Positions 56,145-64,000 of a stretch of DNA of 64,000 nt are shown piece by piece; position 1 is the stretch's first letter; each line of letters opens with the position of its first letter. A program made the position numbers and the translations under genes. Source of the stretch: Chondrosia reniformis (lineage: Eukaryota > Porifera > Demospongiae > Chondrillida > Chondrillidae); NCBI GenBank assembly GCA_947172415.1, contig OX359190.1, positions 8,370,001-8,434,000 of the forward strand, given 5' to 3'. Under the pieces are notes generated by a model. The model was not told the DNA's origin and ran no database searches. It saw only the letters and a program-made list of their open reading frames with translations.

Positions 56145-56727
56145 ATATACTATATATAGTGTAAGTTACAAAATACCATAGAAATCTAATATGAATGAAT
56201 AAATGAATTTCTCAGACAGCTGTATCTCCAATGCTGGAGGTATATATGTATATAATAGTCCCTTACAACATTACACATATAAAAAAGTGGTAATACTACA
56301 GTTAGACAATAATATTAATTAATTTATAATAAATGTAATTCATATGGCTGGACCTAGAAACAGAATGGGCTATAATATACGTATATGAACTTGTATCCTT
56401 ATGTGTATCTATTCTAAACTGTATAATATACGTAGTGCTGTGGTATAGAATTTAAAAACCCTCCTAGGAGCCATGAATTGCACATTGTTTAGTCATTTAC
56501 ATAAAATTACAGTATATACAATGTCATCTTATACTTATATATGTAAGATTGTCATATAGCCCCTGCTGATAATCATAATGTTATGTGTAAGACATAGATA
56601 TTCATTTTACCCCTAACATTAAATTTAATATATGACCTACATTCCATTCATTTCATCATGTGTCCTAAGTTAACATCTCATTCAACTTTTTGGTACCAAA
56701 AGGTGTATATATACATTTGTCATGGTA
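56145..56727. repeat. AT-rich spacer shared with 10710-11210
   Basis: Matches the spacer upstream of gene 1 up to the FB2 insertion point, which is empty here (aaaaggtgtatatatacattt). No gene. Confidence 0.5.
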
Positions 56728-56813
56728 ATTTACTGAATCTTTGGGATGTACCATCCCAAAGATAAGTTCGACGCAGTTATAAGGAATCCTTATTCTATTA
56801 TGATTTACTGAAT
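56728..56813 (+). mobile_element. 64-base insertion with 11-bp target duplication
   Basis: ATTTACTGAAT at 56728-56738 and 56803-56813 brackets ctttgggatg...ttattctattatg. The 3' part (aaagataagttcgacgcagt) matches the end of the insertions at 17647 and 35743. The start is a small palindrome (tttgggatg/catcccaaa). It looks like a strongly 5'-truncated copy of the same element. Confidence 0.5.
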
Positions 56814-56928
56814 TTACTGAAGGGTGCCATTGAAAACACAAGTATATCTCCAAACATGGTGATTGTACACCATAGAGGCTTATTTCTTTCTTTTGGTTGG
56901 TATTGCTTAGTAAGTGATTCTTGTGTAG

Positions 56929-57031
56929 GTAAAAGCTAGAGCTGGTCAACAAACATACAGTGGAATTGTAGATTGTGCTAGGAAGATTTACAAGGCAGAA
57001 GGATTTAGGGCTTTCTGGAAAGGAGCCCCAG
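56929..57031 (+). pseudogene. Aralar-type carrier exon, intact copy 2
   Basis: Same 103-base exon as 12261-12363, open, with AFWKGAP at the end (F is the commoner residue in this carrier family; the 12261 copy has Y). Acceptor and donor intact. The partner 94-base exon is absent downstream. Confidence 0.6.
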
Positions 57032-58059
57032 GTAACAGCATGTAAGATCACATGCATATATCTAGCTGTAGATATAGATTCATCGTCCTACCTGTAATGG
57101 CATCCTCCAAGCTAAACTCACCTTCTATATAAGATTACTCTATGCATAATTACTTGTACCCTTTCATAGGCCAATTGAAGTTATATACATTTTTACGTAT
57201 ATATATATATATATATATAAAAATTGCACTATAATATGCTAAGGGAGCTAATGTATCTGATGCAGGTTTTTTGCTACTGCCTGGTTAACTGCTGGCAATT
57301 TAAATTTACATGTATTTATCCATTACATTAGCTACGTATATATATATATGAAAGCTTATTATAGAGGGGTCAGTGCAGAGAGGTATATTCTGTATGTATG
57401 AGAGATTATTTAAGTATATAAAGATATAGAATAAGCTGGTGTGTTCTAAGACTTATGTTTTCCCTCGATAATGATGTCTTAAATGCATGCCTAGTGATTC
57501 CTAATTGTGGTTCTGTGCATGGATTATTACATCATTTTATGATTTGGCCAATATTTAAAGTTCCTTGCTTCAAATCCTATTTTGGATTCTGTAACAAATG
57601 TTAGATAAATGCCTTAGCCTCTCTAGAGTAAACATGTTCCTCAGTTGACCTAGGGTGGAGCAGGTTATCCTGATCGGGACATTTCAAAAGTCACATACAG
57701 GAGGTCTCTCAAGTGGTGGAGTGTGGAGTGTTCTGTAGTGTAGCTAATTTTCTCTCAAGATAATTCTTTATTGAATGTTGCTCTTGTGGCTTGCTTAAAT
57801 TATATAAAGTTCTGCATGCATTAGCCTTTCTACAGTTCTATCTGCCAAGAGGTGATAAGGCACACAAACGTGAATATTCTATCTTTGGAAACAGTCATTT
57901 TCGACATAGAGAACGTCTCTAAAGACACAGTTTTTCTTGACCTTAGCTCAGGTGTATTAAGGTCTGTCACAGATCTTTGGGGCGGCTTCCTGTTAATGAT
58001 TAAGTATATTGATTGTTTTGTGGTTAATTAGAATATGCTCAATAAAAATGGTCATTAAT
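57032..58059. repeat. Piece of the SD-A unit, fourth occurrence
   Basis: Corresponds to 19680-20520 and 27780-28650. (TA)n near 57200-57220. No gene. Confidence 0.45.
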
Positions 58060-58459
58060 ACAAATTTTTCATTAAATGTACAAGGGAAGAAAAGTGTACA
58101 AGAATAAAAAATAAGGTGTTTTATGTAAATCATAAAATTATAACTGTGTTCCATGCACTTTTTTATTTTCTTTTTATGGACTGTAACTTCAGATGGTAAC
58201 ACAATTGGTAAAGAGCCATGCTCTTGTATGTGATTCCTTGCAAGGGTTTTAACTTGTTGTGACAATGAAAAGTAACACTTATAAATCACTTTAACCTGTG
58301 ACCCAGTCAACAAGGTGTCATGTTGCTTAATCATGTCTCCTTGTCTGTTGCTTTAGAGGAGACAACAGAGTTCATCATATCTTGTGAGTTCAGGAGAGGT
58401 TCCAATAATTTCTGAGATTAATTTTGAATGGGTAGATTTAAGAGTAGGTGTTGTCACCT
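58060..58459 (-). other. Unrecognised exon-like frame, third copy
   Basis: Has the splice acceptor (cttattcttgcag, exon start 58459), but the early frame is disturbed and a stop appears before the LLTGSQVKVIYKCYF part, which then stays open. See 20520-20926 for the best copy. Confidence 0.35.
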
Positions 58460-58578
58460 CTGCAAGAATAAGGTGTGAATTTTAATTTTACATGCAAATC
58501 AATTCAGGCCTTTATAGAAGCTTCAATGACACAATACATGATAACATGAAATGCACAATATTCTATACAACAATTTTC

Positions 58579-58809
58579 CTAGGCAAATTCTAGTCCATAT
58601 ATGCATCCTATTGTTTCTATATAAATCATTATCTGTTTTTGTGGTGATTTGATTGCAATTTTCATCAAGTAAGAAAGATTTTTTTCACCAAATTTATTTC
58701 TCAAACCGTTTTTGATCATTTTCATATGTGAAAAGCTTCGTTCCACTGATGCTGTCCCAACTGGAATTGTAATGCAAATATTAGCCAGGGTATTCAAATT
58801 AGGGTACAT
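58579..58809 (-). mobile_element. hAT transposase C-terminal fragment, copy 5 (best end)
   Basis: Contains TIPVGTASVERSFSHMKMIK, then LRNKFGEKNLSYLMKIAIKS, extending further in frame than any other copy and covering most of the usual C-terminal helix. It loses frame after KSPQKQ. No upstream catalytic domain. Confidence 0.65.
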
Positions 58810-58944
58810 GCTTTGAGCATTTCAATTGTTACAAGATAGTTTAGAGCTAAAGTAGCCACAAATATCCTTACTCAAAGTGAAGCAAAGAAGATTTAGTACA
58901 GAAAGCTTGCAGACTATGTGCATATACTAGTCAGCTTCTAATTT

Positions 58945-59165
58945 ATAGATAAAACCTACCAGACCTTAGGACAGAATACATGTGGGCTTTGTTGGCCCTT
59001 TTCAGGGCAAGTCCCACCTCTTAGCAGTGAATGTACGTGTTCTTTCCAAGTGTGCAGTGATTTTTAAGATGTCTAACTAATACCACAACTAGTAAGACAT
59101 TGCATGAGGTCTTAAAGGGCCCCCAGTTAACAACCACAGTGAATTTGATGTACCTTGAGAGTGAA
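58945..59165 (+). mobile_element. Ty3/gypsy integrase core remnant, unit 3
   Basis: GPFQGKS-type landmark present, with multiple stops downstream. Counterpart of 45430 and 51975. Confidence 0.45.
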
Positions 59166-59360
59166 CTAAGATATTAATGTTTCACTACATTCACACATAT
59201 CCATGGCTTCTAAGTTATAGACCATCTTGTAACTTGCTGATAAGACTGCGACTCTGTTTTCTGTGGCAACTGTATTCGCGGCCATAGAGTACTGGACACA
59301 CTCTAAATAGGAAGATACAGACTCTGAAACTGTTGGTCCGTTGTAACCATCCCTCATCAA
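59166..59360 (-). mobile_element. Possible Gag-like fragment
   Basis: Minus-strand 64 codons reading SVSSYLECVQYSMAANTVAT, then ENRVAVLSASYKMVYNLEA. The W/Y-x3-E...AN.....K-V-x-x-L pattern resembles the start of Gag of animal gypsy-like elements. It lies opposite in strand to the neighbouring integrase piece, so the element has been rearranged. Weak call by eye. Confidence 0.3.
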
Positions 59361-59632
59361 TGCAAGCTGGTGAGATAATTACTCATCCGTTTGGCCAAGC
59401 ATATTTGCAAGATTCTAAAGATTCCAGAGTAGATCATTCAAATTCAGAACCAAAGAATATCCGCAATTTGATTCTAGAGTTGCCAGATGTGATATCGTGG
59501 GTTCAAGCTAATGAGGTGGCGATCGTGCAACATATGAATCAACTTATGCATAACCACACTTACAGTAAAATAACACACATATTTAAACTACACTTAAGTG
59601 ATTATACACATAAAACTGATTACAAACGATAA
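59346..59632 (+). other. Exon-like segment unique to unit 3
   Basis: About 130 bases (roughly 59352-59482) present here but deleted in the homologous places at 45842, 52385 and 29877. The frame reads GEIITHPFGQAYLQDSKDSR and continues into shared sequence (LPDVISWVQANEVAIVQHM). No recognised domain. Because the other copies lack this part, it may preserve the ancestral, uninterrupted form. Confidence 0.3.
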
Positions 59633-59639
59633 CTGACTA

Positions 59640-60020
59640 GTGACTTAATAGGCATGACTCAACATAGTTACACAACATTACAAGATTAAATTGTCATCAA
59701 TTCAAAATGTAAAGCGCAACTAAAGTGACATCAGCTTCAACTGATAGAAACCTAATTAAAGAGAGCACAAATATGTCCAAAATGTTGATAACAGATCTAT
59801 ATAGCTGTAGATATTACTAACACAAAGCCATAGATACAGAATGAGTTAGTGTACTTATCATGACTCCCTAGGCCTGCATAGATCGTGATTTCCTAATTGC
59901 AAACTTGCGTGAGAATGACCTTAAGATTTCCTAATTGTGGTTCAGTGGTTTATTACATCCCATGGACCAATTTTTAAGTTCCTTACTTCAAATCTAATTT
60001 CGTATTGTGTAACAGTTGGT
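59640..60020 (-). repeat. Inverted R1 end, last copy
   Basis: Right edge of the duplicated territory. At about 60020 (taacagttggttt) repeat homology stops and low-repeat sequence begins. No cysteine-rich gene sits here, unlike units 1 and 2. Confidence 0.55.
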
Positions 60021-61467
60021 TTACGTCTTTATACTTTATATAATATTTATAGTGCAACTTGAAAGAGAACGATAATTTATATTCAAACGAACATGTACAC
60101 AATTTACCTTTCTACTGCAAGCCTTAAATGTACTGTACTTACTTTTTCCAGTCAATAGGATAAATGAAATGTTTAGAAAAATCCACTTGGATGCAGGCAT
60201 TTGTATCGTCTTATATTTCTCACAGGATTCGATCACTATACTGTGAGTTTGACAGCACAGACAAAACTTCGGTGATTTCAATCGTATTTATACGTATATA
60301 TACACAACATATTTGGCATTCTTCTAGCTGCAAATGAATTTTTTATCAACATTAGAGTAGCGCGTAATGATATTTTATATGAGACATTCAGTCTTTTTCA
60401 AATAGCAAGTACATTCACTGTTACAATATTAATTCTTAATAAGCCTTTTTCTAAAGCAATAAATACACAGACGCTATGCACTTGAGCTAAACGAGCGCCC
60501 CTGATTACAAAATCTTGCGCAATCAATTAAATGTTTAATACCGACTAAGTGTATACCTATCTATAAATTATGTAAGTACAATAGTTAGATTATATTGTAA
60601 TTATATAATGCTTAAAGTTAGAGGATATTATACACACATAACACGCCTAATGATTTAATGATGATTTAATTATATATGATTATGATCATGATCTGCAGTC
60701 ATTCCTAATGCATGACTAGACTATATTGACAACAAACTGACTTAACAATTAAATGGATTTGCAATTGATGGAAGTGTGCCTTTATATATACATTATATAT
60801 TACAGAAGTCTTAATTATACTTCCATCAGCTGCATGCATGGAGAGAGTAAAAATTACCTATATGTTCCAGTGAAAGTATATAACTATGCCCATATTACTT
60901 ATATGCATGCAGTAAAAGATTAATTATTAATTCTGTAACTTACACCAGAGCATATAATAGTATAGTATACAATTGGTAACATTTATATGAACTATATATC
61001 ACTATAGAAAGTTGGCTCTAGCAAATAAGTTTCTATTAACTATTAAAATATTAAGATGTGTGATATGCTGGCCATACGTGCATATTTTAGTTATTTTATA
61101 TTCATTATGGTATATAGAACAGTGCTTTGTTTAAATATATACATATGGCATGGGCCAGCAGAAAACGGAATATAATTACTATAGCCAGACATTACAAAAT
61201 ATCCTTATTCCATCACAACTCAATAAAATAAATTACCATTAATGAGTTTGTGGATGTTCTGAATGCATTAATAAAGTTGTTATGCTGCTGTACCTTTTTA
61301 ACAATTATATTTTATTATATTTTGTATAAATGCACTTTATATTTGTATATATGCATACATGATATACATGTATATATATGAACATCGTCAAGATCATGCA
61401 GTGATTTGTTTGTATACAATCTTCATGTGTTATAAAAATTCAGCTGTCCACTTATTATCAAATTTCA
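60021..61467. other. Low-repeat intergenic DNA
   Basis: AT-rich, not repeated elsewhere in the window as far as I can see. No RNA gene, repeat or conserved frame recognised. It includes the downstream flank of the fucosyltransferase gene. Confidence 0.45.
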
Positions 61468-62424
61468 TTATAATTTGTCTAACTTTTTCTGAGCTACTTT
61501 ACACAACTGACAAATGTATGGTTCTGACTTGCAATACTTCTTTTGCATCCTGTTTGTCTTCTCCCAATCAAATGTGGTGTGATATTCATGTAGAGAGTCT
61601 TCAGCTAAAACTCTTTTGAGATAATTGGCGAGTTCTTTTGGATCAGCATACTTACTAGCATCTATGATAGTGTTGTTTCCAGGAATCCATTGGTAAACAT
61701 CAGAAGGACCCCAATATACTGGAATAGCCCCAGACTTATAAACGACAGCCAACTTTTCACTAATATATTCTTTTTGTATTCTATTCTCAAAAATTATTAC
61801 CATTCGATATTGACTGGCTCTCTCTAAAAAGGTTTTCTCCCATTTGCCTCTCCTATCACTTGCCACTTTAGTGTTGTGAAGACATCCTCCATACGAGTCT
61901 ATATGGATGTATTTCATGAGATCATAAAGGTAAAAATATCTCCATATGAATAAGCAGTTACTCAAAAATAGAGCAATTCCTTTTCTTTTCTTAGCTTCAA
62001 TTGGATAAGAACTTTGTTGCAGGCCACATATGTGATTTAAAAATACTTCCGAAGTCATATGATGATCAATTCGGATATCAGCACTGTTTAGGAGTTCCCT
62101 ACCGGAACTTGTTTCAGCTTCACTGTTTAAAATGGCTACTAGCTGTGATTTGCAGTGCCGGATTGGTTTGTAAAATTTTATAAAACTAACAAACCAAAAA
62201 GCTACATCTGCCTGTGTTGCATGGTCACTATCAGTTATTACATGGCACTTTATATCCTTGTTTAATGTACAATTCTCTGCATCTTTTACTAATTGTTCAA
62301 CCGATCCAAAGAAGGCTCTAAATTTTGATAATTCTTCAAGGAATATTGTAACTGAGCTTTCATCAACATCACAGCTAACATTAGCTGACTTATCCATTAA
62401 TAAGATACATGTTGCAACTAACAT
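61468..62424 (-). CDS. Alpha-1,3-fucosyltransferase-like protein (family GT10)
   Basis: 318 codons from the first ATG. The family transfers fucose from GDP-fucose to glycans in the Golgi. Landmarks in order: LNSEAE at 99-104, FLSNC 153-157, DSYGGC 176-181, IIFENRIQKEYISEKL 210-225 (the FEN...Y-I-T/S-E-K-L donor-binding signature), SGAIPVYWGP 231-240, IIDASKYADP 253-262, and a C-terminal C-x2-C at 305-308. The usual N-terminal membrane anchor is too short from this ATG. In frame upstream the sequence stays open and encodes RKARTLK then VASLSVCTLM, making a normal type II anchor with the first residues, so the true start is probably in an upstream exon or at a non-obvious codon. It lies just outside the duplicated array. 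Confidence 0.8.
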   Translation of the reverse strand: MLVATCILLMDKSANVSCDVDESSVTIFLEELSKFRAFFGSVEQLVKDAENCTLNKDIKCHVITDSDHATQADVAFWFVSFIKFYKPIRHCKSQLVAILNSEAETSSGRELLNSADIRIDHHMTSEVFLNHICGLQQSSYPIEAKKRKGIALFLSNCLFIWRYFYLYDLMKYIHIDSYGGCLHNTKVASDRRGKWEKTFLERASQYRMVIIFENRIQKEYISEKLAVVYKSGAIPVYWGPSDVYQWIPGNNTIIDASKYADPKELANYLKRVLAEDSLHEYHTTFDWEKTNRMQKKYCKSEPYICQLCKVAQKKLDKL

Positions 62425-62673
62425 CAGAGTACATACTGAAAGTGAAGCTACCTTTAGAGTCCTTGCTTTTCTTGCAAGACATGATATATATGTCTTGCTT
62501 AACCTTTATAAAACGAAAATATATACATTTAACTTAGTTCAACTGGATTCAACAACAACCATAGATTCACTAACAACTTATAACCGGGATTGGAATCCAG
62601 ATATTAATACAAAATGTCAACCATGCATGCATGCATGTTACAGATTTGGCTGACATGTAATCATTTCTATATA
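62425..62673 (-). other. 5' flank of the fucosyltransferase gene
   Basis: The first 50-100 bases continue the open frame upstream of the ATG. Farther out there is an (atgc) run at 62624-62636. No TATA box comparable to the cysteine-rich genes. FB3 begins immediately beyond. Confidence 0.4.
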
Positions 62674-62674
62674 T

Positions 62675-63665
62675 AATACAAGTAAATAAAAAACATTTAC
62701 AAAAATGATGTTAGAAGTAGGAATGGTAGTGTTCACTAATACATCTGCAAAAAGTATCGAAACAAGACACTGATTATATGATAAGGCTAATCATACAGAA
62801 GTTGCATATATACTGAAATTTAAGTAAATTAACCATACACTTCTGTGTTTGGGCGCACTAACCTTAAGTAGGAATGGTGCGCCCAAACACAGAAGTGTAT
62901 GGTTAATTTACTTAAATTTCAGTATATATGCAACTTCTGTATGATTAGCCTTATCATATAATCAGTGTCTTGTTTCGATACTTTTTGCAGATGTATTAGT
63001 GAACACTACCATTCCTACTTCTAACATCATTTTTGTAAATGTTTTTTATTTACTTGTATTCCCCCTTTTTCCTCTTAATATTACTAGTTTTAAATTGATT
63101 TGAAAGTTTTCTTGGCGAAGATCTCAAAATAACGTCTTAGACAAGAGAAATATGCCGAAAACCATGATCTCTTAATTAAAAAATGGCGTCCGAGAAGACC
63201 ACAATTTTCGCTCTTCACAATTAACATGCTTATTGTAGAGCGCATTCAGATTTAGGGCTGTCTATTCCCTAGTTCCGAAATATTTATGACGATTTATAAC
63301 TAGTACGTGCCCGCATAAGTTCGCATATTAGCGCTAGTCTATTCAATAAAAGAAGAAGAAGAAGAAGAAGAAGAAGAAGAAGAAGAAGAAGAAGAAGAAG
63401 AAGAAGAAGAAGAAGAAGAAAAAATGAATTTTGGAAGTGGGTCTATTCCTAGTTAGCCGCTTTTTGAACGCTATAGAGCGTGTAGAGCGTCGAAACATGT
63501 TTTGGCATTTAGGAAAGCGTGCATTAATCGCTGCAAATAACCGAATATAACCGAAAATCGCTTCGTTGGCGATTTATGAGGTGTTGATTGCTAATACATT
63601 GGATAGGGCGGCCATTTTTTTTTCCGGCCATTCCTACTTAGAGAGTACTACCGTACTCTCTGATA
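62675..63665. mobile_element. Foldback element FB3
   Basis: Inverted relative to FB2. Giant hairpin at 62675-63060 (arms of about 183 bases with very few mismatches, loop at 62858-62875), body with a long GAA microsatellite, terminal small hairpin at 63641-63660 (gagagtactaccgtactctc). Compared with FB2 the two arms have changed together at five or more positions (see findings). No protein-coding capacity found. Confidence 0.7.
63349..63422 (+). repeat. (GAA)n microsatellite
   Basis: About 24 uninterrupted GAA units inside FB3. The equivalent run in FB2 (11459-11483, opposite strand) has about 8 units and FB1 has a short imperfect run, so the tract expanded in this copy. Confidence 0.85.
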
Positions 63666-64000
63666 ACCTCCGTATATGGGTATAACTTGGCAGAACTATA
63701 TATAAAACTTAGAACGTTTCTCACTGTTTGACCGTAACGATTAAAGATTCGGTATAAGCTTGCCAAATCTCGCGCCCATGCATACAAAATTCTTAGAGAT
63801 AATTTATCGCATGCATGACGATCTACATGGTGATGGCATATTAAAGAAACTCCTAGGCATTCGATTATGCGTGTAGGTAGATACTAAAAACTCGTAGGGC
63901 TACTAGCATAGTTATTTACAAAAGACGGAAATTTGTGGTTGCTCGAACTTCTCGTGTATAGACTCTATTAACTACCTAGGCTGTAGGTCAATTTGTCTAT
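63666..64000. other. Low-repeat DNA at window end
   Basis: Less AT-rich, with no match noticed elsewhere in the window. No gene recognised. Confidence 0.4.

Noticed and set aside
59166-59360. Considered calling an intact retroelement at 58.9-59.6 kb
   Set aside because: The integrase-like and Gag-like pieces are on opposite strands, both are broken, and no LTRs or reverse transcriptase are visible.

Overview
ORGANISM. This is AT-rich eukaryotic DNA, most likely from an invertebrate animal. Coding exons are short and flanked by GT..AG splice sites. Several fragments read as animal proteins (aralar-type mitochondrial carrier, IMP dehydrogenase, fibronectin-III receptor, GT10 fucosyltransferase), and Ty3/gypsy, hAT, pogo-like and foldback repeats fill the space between genes. 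The word composition (tagctagc, gtacgtac, atgcatgc, short AT-rich introns) reminds me of a demosponge such as Amphimedon. That is an impression, not a demonstrated assignment.

MAIN CONTENT. The window is dominated by an array of ten intact genes and one broken gene, all on the minus strand, between 9.6 and 55.9 kb. They encode one family of secreted, very acidic proteins of 192-201 residues. Each has a near-identical signal peptide (MKGMILFLTLL...), 15 cysteines mostly arranged as C-x6-C pairs, a Glu-rich linker, and dibasic sites resembling proprotein-convertase sites. I do not recognise the family. Eight genes share a TATA-box promoter plus a conserved upstream block. Two genes (46.6 and 53.1 kb) lack that promoter: their coding regions sit bare inside a retroelement-derived repeat. 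One promoter (3.9 kb) has no gene.

LAYOUT. 1-9.5 kb: composite repeats with gypsy integrase debris, FN3/transmembrane receptor exons, an IMPDH exon and a foldback element. 9.6-15 kb: genes 1-2, a second foldback element, aralar exons. 15.5-29.4 kb: two copies of a segment about 8.1-8.3 kb apart, with gene 3, the broken gene 4 and gene 5. 29.4-36 kb: gypsy debris, a tRNA-like sequence, a second FN3 exon copy and a MITE. 36.1-40.8 kb: gene 6 and a large inverted repeat. 40.9-60 kb: three tandem copies of a unit of about 6.5 kb (genes 7+8, 9+10, 11). 60-62.7 kb: low-repeat DNA with one fucosyltransferase gene. 62.7-63.7 kb: a third foldback element, inverted relative to the second.

INTERPRETATION. 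The array appears to grow by repeated segmental duplication, carrying host exon fragments (IMPDH, aralar, FN3) and dead transposons with each copy. MITE presence/absence gives a relative order for some duplications. The genes probably encode secreted proteins that act outside the cell, possibly after convertase cleavage; their role cannot be read from the sequence.
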